The notes under the pieces are model-generated. The model was given only the letters and a program-made list of their open reading frames with translations, searched no databases and was not told where the DNA came from. A DNA stretch of 64,000 nucleotides from Streptomyces avicenniae. Lineage in GTDB: Bacteria; Actinomycetota; Actinomycetes; Streptomycetales; Streptomycetaceae. Where the stretch lies: NCBI RefSeq assembly GCF_000719135.1, contig NZ_JOEK01000003.1, positions 186,001-250,000 on the forward strand, given 5' to 3'. Position numbers and translations under genes: made by a program. Shown here in pieces: positions 9,347 to 18,864 of the stretch (its first letter is position 1; each line of letters opens with the position of its first letter).

Positions 9347-10294
9347 TCAGGGCCGACGCAGCCGCAGGGTCCGTACCGCGTGGTCCGGGCCCTTGCGCAG
9401 CACGAGCGTGGCGCGGGCCCTGGTCGGCGCGATGTTGTCCCGCAGATTGGGCTCGTTGACGGTCCGCCAGGTGTCGCGGGCGAGGTCGAGCGCGGCCTCC
9501 TCCGGCAGGTCGGCGAACTTCCTGAAGTACGAGTCCGGGTCGCGGAACGCCGTCTCCCGCAGGGTGGCGAAGCGGCTCAGGTACCAGGCGCGGATGTCCT
9601 CGGGCCGCGCGTCCACGTAGAGCGAGAAGTCGAAGTGGTCCGCCAGCCCGACCCGTCCCGGCGGCGGGCTCTGGAGGACGTTCAGCCCCTCGATGATCAG
9701 GACGTCGGGGCGGCGGACGGTGAGCCGTTCGCCCGGGACGATGTCGTAGGTGACGTGCGAGTAGACGGGCGCGCTCACCTCGGGGCGGCCCGCCTTCACG
9801 TCGCTGACGAAGCGCGTCAGCGCCCGCCGGTCGTACGACTCGGGGAAGCCCTTGCGCGCCATCAGCCCGCGCCGCCGCAGCTCGGCCGACGGCAGCAGGA
9901 AGCCGTCCGTCGTGACCAGCGCGACCCGGGGCCGCCCGGGGCTGCGCTCCAGCAGCGCCTGGATCAGCCGCGAGACGGTGGACTTCCCGACCGCGACGCT
10001 GCCCGCGACGGCGACGACGAACGGGCCCGCGGGCGCCGCGACGCCCCCGCCGCCGCTCAGGAACGCGCCGACCGCGCCGCGCAGCCGGTGCGCCGCCGCG
10101 ACGTGCAGGTGCAGCAGCCTGACCAGCGGCAGGTACACGTCGCGCACCTCGGCGAGGTCGGTGACGTCGCCGAGGCCGCGCAGCCCGGCCAGTTCCGCGG
10201 CGGTGATCGGCAGTGGGTCGCGGGCGCCCGCCGCGCTCCACTCGGCACGGCTCAGCTCGGTGTACGGCGTCGTCCGACGGGGTGAGGTGGCCAC
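9347..10294 (-). CDS. coaA: Type I pantothenate kinase CoaA
   Basis: 315 residues, the usual type I length. Phosphorylates pantothenate in the first step of coenzyme A synthesis. The P-loop is [20 protein letters not shown]. Further family blocks are [50 protein letters not shown] and [20 protein letters not shown]. It diverges from the GlmS-like gene with only 34 bp between starts, so their promoters must overlap. Confidence 0.96.
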   Translation of the reverse strand: MATSPRRTTPYTELSRAEWSAAGARDPLPITAAELAGLRGLGDVTDLAEVRDVYLPLVRLLHLHVAAAHRLRGAVGAFLSGGGGVAAPAGPFVVAVAGSVAVGKSTVSRLIQALLERSPGRPRVALVTTDGFLLPSAELRRRGLMARKGFPESYDRRALTRFVSDVKAGRPEVSAPVYSHVTYDIVPGERLTVRRPDVLIIEGLNVLQSPPPGRVGLADHFDFSLYVDARPEDIRAWYLSRFATLRETAFRDPDSYFRKFADLPEEAALDLARDTWRTVNEPNLRDNIAPTRARATLVLRKGPDHAVRTLRLRRP

Positions 10295-10328
10295 GCGGTC
10301 ATTCTTCCGGGCGGGCTAATCTGCCCGC

Positions 10329-11072
10329 ATGTGCGGGTGCATGGGTTATGTCGGGGTCAGGTCGGCGCTCGACGTGCTGCTGGCCGGTCTGGGCGCGCTG
10401 ACGCCGGGACGCGCGGCCGGGGCGGACGGATCGGCCGGTGTCGCGGTGCTCGCGGACGGCGGTCTCGCGGCGGCGAAACGCGCCGGGACGCTCCAGGACC
10501 TCGGCGCGCTCCTCGCCGCGCGCCCCCTCCCCGCGGCGGCCACGGGCGTGGCGCGCCTGGGCGGGAGCGGCGGCGGCTCCCCGGTGACGGACGCGGACGC
10601 GCATCCGCAGTCGGACAACGCGGGCCGCGTCGCGGTCGTCCAGGACGGCGCTCTCGAAGGCCACGCCGCGCTGCGCGCCGAACTGGCCGCGCGCGGGCAC
10701 CGGTTGGCCTCCGGGACGGACACCGAGGCCGTGGCACATCTGTTCGCGGAGGCGTTCTCGTCCTGCGGCGACCCCGGGGAGGCGATGCGGCAGGTGTGCC
10801 GGGCCGTGCGCGGCTCGTTCGTCCTCCTCGCGGTGCACGCGGACGCGCCGGACGCGCTGGTGGCGGCGCGGCGCGGGCTGCCGCTCGTGGTGGGCCTCGG
10901 CGACGGCGAGGCGTTCGTGGCGTCGGACGAGGCGGCGTTCGCGGCGGAGGCAGTGCGCGAGACGCTGCGGCTGGACGAGGCGGGGGGCGGCGAGGTCGTG
11001 GTGCTGCGCCGGGAGGCCGACGAGGTCGTCTGCGAGATCACCGACGCCGACGGGGGAGTGGTGCGGGCGTGA
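10329..11072 (+). CDS. GlmS-like glutamine amidotransferase domain protein, truncated and degenerate
   Basis: 247 residues corresponding only to the N-terminal Ntn glutaminase half of GlmS; both SIS sugar-isomerase domains (about 350 residues) are absent. It keeps Cys1 (MCGCMGYVG), the order of strands and the [11 protein letters not shown] block. It lacks the HTRWATHG loop (here [11 protein letters not shown]) and the oxyanion motif HNG (here VQDG). It therefore cannot be a normal GlmS and may not hydrolyse glutamine. The place beside coaA and acpS is where some Streptomyces carry a second full-length glmS copy, so this looks like a decayed or repurposed paralogue. The frame is open and overlaps acpS (GTGA), so it is probably translated. 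Confidence 0.8.
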   Translation: MCGCMGYVGVRSALDVLLAGLGALTPGRAAGADGSAGVAVLADGGLAAAKRAGTLQDLGALLAARPLPAAATGVARLGGSGGGSPVTDADAHPQSDNAGRVAVVQDGALEGHAALRAELAARGHRLASGTDTEAVAHLFAEAFSSCGDPGEAMRQVCRAVRGSFVLLAVHADAPDALVAARRGLPLVVGLGDGEAFVASDEAAFAAEAVRETLRLDEAGGGEVVVLRREADEVVCEITDADGGVVRA

Positions 11073-11437
11073 TCATCGGGGTGGGCATCGACGTGGCGGA
11101 GATCGACCGGTTCGCGCGGTCACTCGACCGGACGCCCGAGCTGGCGGACCGGCTGTTCGTACCGGGGGAGCTGTGGCTGCCGTCCGGGGAGCGGCGCGGC
11201 CCGGCGTCGCTCGCCGCGCGGTTCGCGGCGAAGGAGGCGCTGGCCAAGGCGCTGGGGGCGCCCGGCGGGCTGCGGTGGACGGACGCGGAGGTGTGCCAGG
11301 AGGACTCGGGACGCCCGCGCCTTGAGGTGCGGGGCACGGTCGCGGCGCGCGCGGCCGAGCTGGGCGTGCGCGCGTGGCACGTGTCGCTCAGCCACGACGC
11401 CGGGGTCGCCTCCGCCGTGGTGATCGCCGAGGGATGA
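11069..11437 (+). CDS. acpS: Holo-[acyl-carrier-protein] synthase AcpS
   Basis: 122 residues. Transfers 4'-phosphopantetheine from CoA to acyl carrier protein. Family signatures are [14 protein letters not shown] (metal-binding Asp), [13 protein letters not shown] (metal-binding Glu and the KEA core) and [19 protein letters not shown] 11069 overlaps the preceding stop by four bases, suggesting translational coupling to the GlmS-like gene. Placement beside coaA links CoA synthesis and use. Confidence 0.96.
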   Translation: MIIGVGIDVAEIDRFARSLDRTPELADRLFVPGELWLPSGERRGPASLAARFAAKEALAKALGAPGGLRWTDAEVCQEDSGRPRLEVRGTVAARAAELGVRAWHVSLSHDAGVASAVVIAEG

Positions 11438-11462
11438 GCGCCGGGGGGTGAGCGCCGCCGCC

Positions 11463-12914
11463 CTACGCGTCGGTCACCCGCGCCCACGCCTCCGGCAGCG
11501 CCTCGCCGACCGTCGAGGCCGTAGGCGGCGCCTGGGCGAGGGAGCCCGCCAGGCCGTGCAGGTAGGCGCCCACCGAGGCGGCGTCCAGCGGGCCGAGCCC
11601 GGCGGCCAGCAGCGCCCCCGTCAGCCCGGAGAGCACGTCGCCGCTGCCCGCCGTCGCGAGCCAGGGCGTGCCGGTCGGGTTGACGCGGACGGTGCCGCCC
11701 TCCGGAGCGGCGATCAGGGTCGTGGAGCCCTTGAGCAGGGCCGTCGCACCGTACCTGGCCGCCAGTTCACGGACCGACGCCAGCCGCGACGCCTCGACCT
11801 CCGCCCGGTCGGCGCCGAGCAGGGCCGCCGCCTCCCCGGCGTGCGGGGTGAGGAGCGTCGGCGCGGAACGGGCGCGCAGCCGCGCGGGGTCGAGCCCGCG
11901 CAGGCCGTCCGCGTCGATCAGGACCGGCACGTCCGCGTCCAGCACGTCGTCCACGCGGCGCGGGGCGTCCGGGTCCTGGCCCAGGCCAGGGCCGACGATC
12001 CACGCCTGCACCCGCCCGGCCTCGCGCGGCGTCCCCGTCGAGACGAGCGCCTCGGGGTAGCGGGCGATCACCGCGTCCGCCGCCGGGCCCGAGTAGCGCA
12101 CGGCGCCCGCCCCGCCGCGCAGCGCGCCGCCCACCGCGAGGACGGCCGCGCCCGGATAGCGCGCCGACCCCGCCACCACGCCGACGACCCCGCGCCGGTA
12201 CTTGTCGCTCTCGGCCGAAGGACGCGGCAGCAGCGCCGCCACCTCGGCCCTGCCGAGCGCGCTCACCGCCGGGTCGTGCGGGAGATGCGGGCCGAGGCCG
12301 ATGTCCACCAGCCGCACCTCGCCCGCGTACTCCCGCCCAGGATCGACCAGCAGCCCCGGCTTGTACGTGCCGAAGGTGACGGTCATCGCCGCCCGTACGG
12401 CCTCCCCGGGGACCTTCCCTGTGTCCGCCTCGACGCCGCTCGGCAGATCGACCGCCAGCACGGGCACCCCGGCCGCCGCGACCCTGGCGACCAGCCGCGC
12501 CGCGTCCTGGCGCAGGCCGCCGTGCCCGCCGATGCCGGTGATGCCGTCCACGACGAGCGCGGCGCCGTCCACGCGCCCGTCCGCGCCCGGCGTGGCCGCG
12601 TCGTCCGTACGGCCGCCCGCCGCCCGCAGCGCGGCCACCCCGCCGGGGTGCGCCCGTTCGGGTCGCAGCAGCAGCGCGGTGACCGCCGCGCCGCGCCGGG
12701 CGAGCCGGGCACCGGCGTACAGGGCGTCACCGCCGTTGTCGCCGCTGCCGATCAGCAGGACGACGCGCGCGCCGTACAGCCGGGGCCGCAGCAACTCCGC
12801 CGCCGCAGCGGCCAGGCCCGCCGCGGCGCGTGTCATGAGCGTTCCCTCGGGCAGGGTGGCCATCAGGGCGCGCTCCGCGGCCCGCACGGTCTCGACAGGG
12901 TGAGCAGTCCTCAT
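11463..12914 (-). CDS. nnr: Bifunctional NAD(P)H-hydrate epimerase/dehydratase
   Basis: 483 residues; repairs damaged NAD(P)H hydrates. The N-terminal YjeF_N epimerase half (about 1-215) shows VLLIGSGDNGGDALYAGARL and VDGITGIGGHG. The C-terminal ribokinase-like dehydratase half shows YRRGVVGVVAGSARYPGAAV, GPGLGQDP, LLTPHAGEAAALLG and TAGSGDVLSGLTGALLA. ATG start at 12914. It is convergent with acpS and divergent from alr with about 50 bp between starts. The acpS-nnr-alr order is common in Streptomyces. Confidence 0.95.
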   Translation of the reverse strand: MRTAHPVETVRAAERALMATLPEGTLMTRAAAGLAAAAAELLRPRLYGARVVLLIGSGDNGGDALYAGARLARRGAAVTALLLRPERAHPGGVAALRAAGGRTDDAATPGADGRVDGAALVVDGITGIGGHGGLRQDAARLVARVAAAGVPVLAVDLPSGVEADTGKVPGEAVRAAMTVTFGTYKPGLLVDPGREYAGEVRLVDIGLGPHLPHDPAVSALGRAEVAALLPRPSAESDKYRRGVVGVVAGSARYPGAAVLAVGGALRGGAGAVRYSGPAADAVIARYPEALVSTGTPREAGRVQAWIVGPGLGQDPDAPRRVDDVLDADVPVLIDADGLRGLDPARLRARSAPTLLTPHAGEAAALLGADRAEVEASRLASVRELAARYGATALLKGSTTLIAAPEGGTVRVNPTGTPWLATAGSGDVLSGLTGALLAAGLGPLDAASVGAYLHGLAGSLAQAPPTASTVGEALPEAWARVTDA

Positions 12915-12965
12915 GCCCCCAGTCTGACGCCCGCACGCCCGGTCTTCCTGCGACACTGGTGGGCG

Positions 12966-14126
12966 ATGAACGAGCACACTGCGGAAGAAAGCGGGCGGTT
13001 GCGGGCGCACATCGACCTGTCCGCGCTCCGCGCCAATGTGCGTGCGCTGCGCGAACGCCTCACGTCGGGCGCCGCGTTGATGGCCGTCGTCAAGGCGGAC
13101 GCGTACGGTCACGGCCTCCTGCCGTGCGCCCGCGAGGCACGGGTCGCGGGCGCCGCCTGGCTCGGCGCCGCGACACCCGAGGAGGCGCTCGCCCTGCGCG
13201 CCGACGGCGACACGGGCCGCGTGCTGTGCTGGCTGTGGACCCCGCACGGGCCGTGGCGCGAGGCCGTCGCACAGGACATCGACGTCTCCGCCAGCGCCCC
13301 CTGGGCCCTCGACGCGGCGGCCGACGCCGCCCGCGCCACCGGCCGTACGGCACGGATACACCTCAAGATCGACACCGGGCTCGGCCGCAGCGGCTGCGCC
13401 CCCCGCGACTGGCCCGAGCTGGTCGCCGCCGCGCGCGCCGCCGAGGCGACCGGCGCGATCACCGTCACCGGCCTGTGGTCGCACTTCGCCTGCGCCGACG
13501 AGCCGGGCCACCCCTCCATCGCGGCGCAGCAGACCGCGTTCACCGAGGCCCTGGAGATCGCCGACCGCGCCGGACTCGACCCGGAGGTGCGGCACTTCGC
13601 CAACTCCCCGGCGACGCTCACCCTCCCCGCCAGCCACTACGACATGGTCCGCACCGGCATCTCCGTCTACGGCCTCTCGCCCTCGCCCGAGATCGGCGCA
13701 TCCGAGGACTTCGGCCTGCGCCCCGTGATGACCCTGCGGGCCGCCCTCGCGGGAGTGAAACGCGTCCCCGGCGGGCACGGAGTCAGTTACGGCCATCAGT
13801 ACACGACGCCCGGCGACACCACGCTCGCGCTGGTGCCCGCCGGGTACGCGGACGGCATCCCCCGGCACGCGTCGGGCAGCGGTCCCGTGCTCGTCGCCGG
13901 GAAGTGGCGGACGATCGCCGGACGGGTGGCCATGGACCAGTTCGTGGTGGACCTCGGCGGCGACACGGCCGAGGCGGGCGACGAGGCGGTGCTGTTCGGC
14001 CCGGGCGACCGGGGCGAGCCCACCGCCGAGGACTGGGCCCGCGCGACCGGGACCATCGGGTACGAGATCGTCACCCGGGTCGGCCACCGCGTCCCGAGGG
14101 TCCACCACGGGGAGACCAGGACGTGA
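12966..14126 (+). CDS. alr: Alanine racemase
   Basis: 386 residues, PLP-dependent; makes D-alanine for peptidoglycan. The PLP lysine is in MAVVKADAYGHG. The catalytic tyrosine of the other active-site half is in GVSYGHQY, and the C-terminal beta domain has AGRVAMDQFVVDLG. Other family blocks are HLKIDTGLGRSG and VRTGISVYGLSP. ATG start at 12966. The stop overlaps the hydrolase start (GTGA), so alr, the hydrolase and tsaE form a tightly packed transcription unit. Confidence 0.97.
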   Translation: MNEHTAEESGRLRAHIDLSALRANVRALRERLTSGAALMAVVKADAYGHGLLPCAREARVAGAAWLGAATPEEALALRADGDTGRVLCWLWTPHGPWREAVAQDIDVSASAPWALDAAADAARATGRTARIHLKIDTGLGRSGCAPRDWPELVAAARAAEATGAITVTGLWSHFACADEPGHPSIAAQQTAFTEALEIADRAGLDPEVRHFANSPATLTLPASHYDMVRTGISVYGLSPSPEIGASEDFGLRPVMTLRAALAGVKRVPGGHGVSYGHQYTTPGDTTLALVPAGYADGIPRHASGSGPVLVAGKWRTIAGRVAMDQFVVDLGGDTAEAGDEAVLFGPGDRGEPTAEDWARATGTIGYEIVTRVGHRVPRVHHGETRT

Positions 14127-15388
14127 GGTGGACGCGGGGCGTGGGCATCGCCGGGGCGGCGCTGGGCGCGGTCGCGACGACGGTCGCCACCACGGTGGCC
14201 GTCGATCGGCTGACGGCGAGCCGTTCGGTGCGCCGTGAGGCGGTCGCGGCGCTGGACGCCGCCGGTCCCTACGGCACGCTGCGCGGCACCCCTGGCACCG
14301 TCACGGCCGAGGACGGCACCGAGCTGTACTACGAGATCGACGACCTCGGCGCGGACGCGGCGGCCAAGGCCGACCGGCCCGCCGACGACGGCGCGGGCGG
14401 CCCGGTCACCGAACCCCTCGCCGTCCCCGCGCCCCCGGCCGTCCCCGCCCCCCGTACGCCCGGCGCCCCCGGCCGCCTCGCCCGGCTGCTGCGCCGGGCC
14501 GCGCGCGAGGGCGGCGCGGACGCCGCGCCCCGTCCGCCCACCGTCGTCTTCTGCCACGGCTTCTGCCTCGCGCAGGACGTGTGGCACTTCCAGCGCGCCG
14601 CCCTGCGCGGCGCCGTCCGCGCCGTCTACTGGGACCAGCGCGGCCACGGCCGCTCCGCCGCCGGGCCCCCCGGTCGGCCGGTGGGGATCCCGCTGCTGGC
14701 CCGCGACCTGAAGGCCGTGCTCGACGCGACGGTGCCCGAGGGGCCCGTGGTGCTCGTCGGGCACTCGATGGGCGGCATGACCGTCATGGCCCTCGCCGAG
14801 CAGTACCCGGACTACGTGGCGAGCCGCGTCGCGGGCATCGCGCTGCTCGGCACGTCGGCCGGGCGCATGGCCGAGGTGGGCTGGGGCCTCCCGCCGTCCG
14901 CCGCGCGCGCCGTCCGCACGGTGCTGCCCGGCGTGGTGCGGGCGCTCGGCACCAGGCAGGGCCTCGTGGACCGGGGGCGCCGCGCGGCCGGTGAGCTGTA
15001 CGGCGGCGTGGTGCGGCGGTACGCGTTCGGCAGGCCGGACGCGGTGGACCCCGGCGTGGCGCGCTTCGCCGAACGGCTGCTGGAATCCGTGCCGATGGAG
15101 ATCGTCGCCGGTTTCTACCCCGCCTTCGGCGAGCACGACACGACGGGCGCGCTGCCCGTCCTCGCCGGGCTCGCCGCCGACCTCCCGGTCGCCGTCCTGT
15201 CGGGTGGCAAGGACCTCGTCACGCCGCCCGAGCACAGCGAGCGGATCGCGCGGGCGCTGCCGGGCGCCGAGCACACCGTCCTCCCGGAGGCCGGGCACCT
15301 GCTGCTGCTTGAGGCACCGGCCGAGGTGAACGAACGGCTCGGCGCGCTGCTCGCGCGTAGCATCCCGTCCCATGAACCAGCTGTCTGA
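14123..15388 (+). CDS. Alpha/beta-fold hydrolase, membrane-anchored
   Basis: 421 residues. An N-terminal hydrophobic helix (VGIAGAALGAVATTVATTVA) suggests membrane anchoring or export. A Pro/Ala-rich insert of about 60 residues interrupts the first strands. The hydrolase core follows: PPTVVFCHGFCLAQDVWHF, YWDQRGHGRS, nucleophile elbow LVGHSMGGMTVM, an acid near GGKDLVTP, and His in EAGHLLLLEAP. It is a serine hydrolase of unknown substrate. GTG 14123 overlaps the alr stop, and the C-terminus overlaps tsaE by 17 bp, so it belongs to the alr-tsaE operon. Confidence 0.9.
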   Translation: MRWTRGVGIAGAALGAVATTVATTVAVDRLTASRSVRREAVAALDAAGPYGTLRGTPGTVTAEDGTELYYEIDDLGADAAAKADRPADDGAGGPVTEPLAVPAPPAVPAPRTPGAPGRLARLLRRAAREGGADAAPRPPTVVFCHGFCLAQDVWHFQRAALRGAVRAVYWDQRGHGRSAAGPPGRPVGIPLLARDLKAVLDATVPEGPVVLVGHSMGGMTVMALAEQYPDYVASRVAGIALLGTSAGRMAEVGWGLPPSAARAVRTVLPGVVRALGTRQGLVDRGRRAAGELYGGVVRRYAFGRPDAVDPGVARFAERLLESVPMEIVAGFYPAFGEHDTTGALPVLAGLAADLPVAVLSGGKDLVTPPEHSERIARALPGAEHTVLPEAGHLLLLEAPAEVNERLGALLARSIPSHEPAV

Positions 15389-15881
15389 GAGCGTGGCGCT
15401 GACCGTCACGGGACCCGAGCGCATGCGCGGCCTCGGCCGCCGTCTGGCCGCCCTGCTGCGTCCTGGTGACCTCGTCCTGCTGACGGGCGAGCTGGGCGCG
15501 GGCAAGACGACGCTGACCCGGGGCCTCGGCGAAGGGCTCGGCGTGCGGGGCGCGGTGACGTCGCCCACGTTCGTCATCGCCCGGGTGCACCCCTCGCTCG
15601 GCGACGGGCCGCCGCTGGTGCACGTGGACGCGTACCGGCTCGGGGGCGGCCTCGACGAGATGGAGGACCTCGACCTGGACGTGGCGCTGCCCGAGTCCGT
15701 GGTGGTCGTGGAGTGGGGCGAGGGGCGCGTCGAGGAACTGTCCGAGGACCGCCTGCACGTGGTGATCCACCGGGGGACCGGCGGGGACGACGGCGGGGAC
15801 GGCGCCGAGGACGTGCGCGAGGTCACGCTCACCGGCGTCGGCGAGCGGTGGCGCGGCGTGCGGCTGCCCGGCGAGGAGTGA
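15372..15881 (+). CDS. tsaE: tRNA threonylcarbamoyladenosine biosynthesis ATPase TsaE
   Basis: 169 residues. ATPase of the t6A machinery, working with TsaB and TsaD encoded about 2-3 kb downstream. The Walker A motif is TGELGAGKTTLTRGL. SPTFVIARVHPS and VHVDAYRLGGGLDEMEDLDL precede VVVEWGEG (Walker B-like), the standard TsaE order. ATG 15372 lies inside the 3' end of the hydrolase gene. The C-terminal 30 residues are an Asp/Gly-rich extension. Confidence 0.95.
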   Translation: MNQLSESVALTVTGPERMRGLGRRLAALLRPGDLVLLTGELGAGKTTLTRGLGEGLGVRGAVTSPTFVIARVHPSLGDGPPLVHVDAYRLGGGLDEMEDLDLDVALPESVVVVEWGEGRVEELSEDRLHVVIHRGTGGDDGGDGAEDVREVTLTGVGERWRGVRLPGEE

Positions 15882-15888
15882 CCGGCGG

Positions 15889-16824
15889 TCAGGCGCCGCG
15901 CTCGGCCAGGATCTCCCCGAGGGTGTGGCGGGCGCCCGCGGCCAGGACGGGGTTCGTCTCCCGGTAGTACGGGAGCTGGTTCAGGGAGACGACCAGCGCC
16001 CAAGCCCTTGCGCGGGCCCAGGCGGCGTCGTCGGCGCCCGTGAGGTCGCGGAAGAGGGGGCGGGCGCTGGCGGGCAGCAGGGTCCACGCGGCCATGAGGT
16101 CAACGCTGGGGTCGCCGGTGCCCGTACAGGCGAAGTCGATGACGGCGGTCAGCCGCCCGTCAGGGGCGACGAGGACGTTCCCGGCCAGCAGGTCGCCGTG
16201 GGACCAGGCGGGCGGTCCCTCGTACGCGGGGGCGTGCGCCGACTCGTCCCACGCCGCGGTGACGGCGTCGAGGTCGAACGCGCGCCCGTCGCGTCCCTCG
16301 GGGGTCCCGGCGGCGGCGAGGGCGCGCAGCTTCGCGATCGCGGCGCGGGCCGAGTGGTCCTCGGTGGCCAGGGGCGCGCCGCGCCGGGACGGCGGGCCGT
16401 CCGCCGGATCGACGGCGCGCAGGGCGGTGACGAAGCGGGCCAGACCGGTGGCGAGCAGGTCGGGGGCGGTGACGCGGCCGACGGCCGGGTTCTCGCCGTC
16501 CAGCCAGCGCAGGACCGTCCACGGCCAGGGGAAGCCCTCGCCCGGCTCGCCGTGGGCCAGGGGCAGCGGGACGGCGACGGGCAGGTGCGGGGCGAGCCGG
16601 GGGAGCCAGCGCCGTTCGGCCGCGCCGCCGCCGACCGCGCCGGGGATCCGGGGGAGACGGGCCACCAGGTCGGGTCCGAGCCGGTAGACGGCGTTCTCCG
16701 TGCCCGACGAGACCACCGGGGTCACCGGCAGGTGCGCCCACCGTGGGAACTGGGCGGCGACCAGACGCCGGACGAGGTCCGCGTCGGTGCCCACCTCGTC
16801 GGCGTGCATCCGTGGGTGCGACAT
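15889..16824 (-). CDS. Aminoglycoside phosphotransferase (APH) family kinase
   Basis: 311 residues. Opens with MHADEVGTDADLVRRLVAAQ, the usual beginning of the APH-type small-molecule kinases widespread in actinomycetes. Catalytic loop WSHGDLLAGNVLV (HGD-x4-N) and metal motif VIDFACTGTGDPSVDLMAAW are intact; the nucleotide loop is SSGTENAVYRLG. The substrate is unknown and resistance should not be assumed. It is convergent with tsaE (7 bp) and, with the next minus-strand gene, interrupts the t6A gene cluster. Confidence 0.87.
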   Translation of the reverse strand: MSHPRMHADEVGTDADLVRRLVAAQFPRWAHLPVTPVVSSGTENAVYRLGPDLVARLPRIPGAVGGGAAERRWLPRLAPHLPVAVPLPLAHGEPGEGFPWPWTVLRWLDGENPAVGRVTAPDLLATGLARFVTALRAVDPADGPPSRRGAPLATEDHSARAAIAKLRALAAAGTPEGRDGRAFDLDAVTAAWDESAHAPAYEGPPAWSHGDLLAGNVLVAPDGRLTAVIDFACTGTGDPSVDLMAAWTLLPASARPLFRDLTGADDAAWARARAWALVVSLNQLPYYRETNPVLAAGARHTLGEILAERGA

Positions 16825-16912
16825 ACGGCCATCCCACCGCCGCCCGGCGCGGCTTGTCGAACGCTTATGACCGGCCGGCCTGTTCGCCTGCCCGCCGGTT
16901 CAGGGGGCCAGG

Positions 16913-17533
16913 TCAGGCGACGACGACGACCGCCGTGCCCTCCTCGGCGAACTCCCACATCGTGTCGCCGTCGCCCCTGCTCTGCCGGATCGCGCCGGTG
17001 CGCAGCTCCGACTCGGGGTTGGGCACCGAGCCGTCCGTCGCCGCCGAGAAGCCGAAGACGATGCCCTCGGCGTCCGCGTGGAAGATCACCGCGTGTTCCA
17101 TGGGAACCCCGTCGGAGCCGGTGCCCTGCGCGGTGCGCGAGGTGATGGCGTACTCGCCCGGCTCGGGGCCCACCGAGCTGGGGAACACCTCGAACGTGGA
17201 GGTGACCTCCTCGCCCGAGCCGTCGGCCGCCGCGTCCACGAGCCACACGCGCTGCTGGGCCAGCGCGTACACGACGCGCCGTCCCGTGCCCGACTCCTCG
17301 GGCAGGGCGGGGTCGGTGGGCTCCTCGGCGCCCTCGCCGCCGCCGCCTCCGCCGCCCGCGCCGTCCGAGTCGCCCTCGGACGCGGAGGCCGAGGGTTCCT
17401 CGCTCGCGGCGGCGGACGGCCGGTCGTCGGCGGCCGACGCCTGGTACGCGAAGAAGGCGACGACGGCGATCGCCGCGGCGGTCAGCGCGGTCACGAAGAA
17501 ACCGGAGCCGGAACCGGAGGTATGGCGCGCCAC
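16913..17533 (-). CDS. Secreted L,D-transpeptidase-like protein lacking the catalytic Cys motif
   Basis: 206 residues. One N-terminal membrane helix (FFVTALTAAAIAVVAFFAYQ, about 12-32), then a Ser/Gly-rich linker, then a domain resembling the YkuD L,D-transpeptidase fold. RRVVYALAQQRVWLVDA matches the first strands, FEVFPSSVGPEPGEYAITS the strand before the active-site half, and the C-terminal WEFAEEGTAVVVV matches the usual WD/LYDLAPVGTPVVV ending. Where active enzymes have HG-x-SHGC(I/V)RM, this has LRTGAIRQSRGDGD, so neither catalytic His nor Cys is present. Probably a non-catalytic cell-wall or envelope protein; the family assignment is by pattern only. Confidence 0.65.
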   Translation of the reverse strand: MARHTSGSGSGFFVTALTAAAIAVVAFFAYQASAADDRPSAAASEEPSASASEGDSDGAGGGGGGGEGAEEPTDPALPEESGTGRRVVYALAQQRVWLVDAAADGSGEEVTSTFEVFPSSVGPEPGEYAITSRTAQGTGSDGVPMEHAVIFHADAEGIVFGFSAATDGSVPNPESELRTGAIRQSRGDGDTMWEFAEEGTAVVVVA

Positions 17534-17647
17534 GGTCGAGCTGCCTGCCTTTCACGGAGCTGTGCGTTCTGGGGCCTCGGCGTCCTGGGCCGCCTGCCGA
17601 CGCTACCAGGGACGGGCGGTCCCGGCGGGGAGCCGTACCCTTGCGGG

Positions 17648-18307
17648 GTGCTGTTGCTCGCCCTTGACACCGCCACGCCCGCCGTCACCGCCGCCCTCCA
17701 CGACGGCCACGGCGTCCTCGCCCTCGCCGAGGAGACGGACGCCCGCAGACACGGCGAACTGCTGATGCCCGCCGTGGACCGGGCCCTCGGCGAGGCGGGA
17801 CGCGGCATCGGCGAGGTGACCGCCGTCGTGGTGGGCACCGGGCCCGGCCCGTACACCGGGCTGCGCGTCGGCCTCGCCACCGCCGCGGCGCTGGGCGCCG
17901 CGCTCGGCGTCCCCGTGCACGGCCTCGGCACGCTCGACGCGATCGCCTACGCGACCGGGCTCACCGAGCCGTTCACCGTCGCCACCGACGCGCGCCGCAA
18001 GGAGGTGTACTGGGCGCGCTACGCCGACGCCCGTACGCGCCTGGACGGTCCAGGCGTCGCCAAGGCCGCCGACCTCCCGCCCGACGTCCTCGCGCTGCCC
18101 GCCGCGGGCGCGGGCGCGCTGCTGTACCGGGACGCCTTCCGCGCCGTGCGCGAGGACCTTCCCGCACACGCGTCCGCCGCCGCCCTGGCCGCGCTGGCGG
18201 CCGAACGGCTCGCCGCGGGGCTGCCCCTGGACGCGCCGCACCCGCAGTACCTCCGGCGTCCCGACGCCAAGGTCCCGGCCGGCTACAAGGCGGTCACCCG
18301 CGCATGA
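17648..18307 (+). CDS. tsaB: tRNA threonylcarbamoyladenosine biosynthesis protein TsaB
   Basis: 219 residues. ASKHA-fold partner that scaffolds TsaD in t6A synthesis. Signatures are [32 protein letters not shown] and [18 protein letters not shown] 17648 follows a GCGGGG ribosome-binding region. The end overlaps rimI by four bases (ATGA), and rimI overlaps tsaD, giving a tsaB-rimI-tsaD operon like the one in mycobacteria. Confidence 0.95.
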   Translation: MLLLALDTATPAVTAALHDGHGVLALAEETDARRHGELLMPAVDRALGEAGRGIGEVTAVVVGTGPGPYTGLRVGLATAAALGAALGVPVHGLGTLDAIAYATGLTEPFTVATDARRKEVYWARYADARTRLDGPGVAKAADLPPDVLALPAAGAGALLYRDAFRAVREDLPAHASAAALAALAAERLAAGLPLDAPHPQYLRRPDAKVPAGYKAVTRA

Positions 18308-18864
18308 CCGTGGTGCTCCGCGAGATGCGGTGGTGGGACATCGAGCCCGTGCTCGGGCTCGAAGCCGAACTGTTCCCCGAGGACGCGTGGTCGGCCGGGA
18401 TGTTCTGGAACGAACTGGCGTCGGCCCGTGGCACCGCCCCGACCCGCCGCTACCTCGTCGCGGAACGCCCGGACGGGCGGCTCGCCGGATACGGCGGCCT
18501 GGGCGTCGCGGGCGGCACCGGCGACATCCTGACCATCGGCGTGACGCGCGCCCACGAGGGCACCGGGCTCGGCGGACGCCTGCTCGCCGCCCTGCTCGCC
18601 GCCGCGGCCGGTCTCGGCTGCGGCGAGGTGCTGCTCGAAGTCCGCAAGGACAACGCGCGGGCCCAGCGCCTCTACACGCGCTTCGGTTTCCGCGCCATCG
18701 GCATACGGCGCGGCTACTACCAGCCGGGCAACATCGACGCCCTCGTCATGCGCCGCGAACTGCCGCCCCACCGGCCGCAGGACAGCGCCGCCCAGGAGAC
18801 CGCCGCCGAGGACGGCGCGGCCCGGACCCCGGCGCCCGACACCATGGAGAACACGGAACGGTGA
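18304..18864 (+). CDS. rimI: Ribosomal protein S18-alanine N-acetyltransferase RimI
   Basis: 186 residues. GNAT acetyltransferase; the family acetylates N-terminal residues such as that of ribosomal protein S18. Conserved parts are [20 protein letters not shown], the acetyl-CoA loop [16 protein letters not shown] segment ([16 protein letters not shown]), [20 protein letters not shown] and [18 protein letters not shown]. The last 35 residues are a variable, probably disordered tail. Overlaps both tsaB and tsaD. Confidence 0.93.
   Translation: MTVVLREMRWWDIEPVLGLEAELFPEDAWSAGMFWNELASARGTAPTRRYLVAERPDGRLAGYGGLGVAGGTGDILTIGVTRAHEGTGLGGRLLAALLAAAAGLGCGEVLLEVRKDNARAQRLYTRFGFRAIGIRRGYYQPGNIDALVMRRELPPHRPQDSAAQETAAEDGAARTPAPDTMENTER

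Noticed and set aside
15889..16824. Antibiotic resistance gene
   Set aside because: APH-fold kinases of this type are widespread housekeeping or unknown small-molecule kinases; no specific resistance signature is visible.
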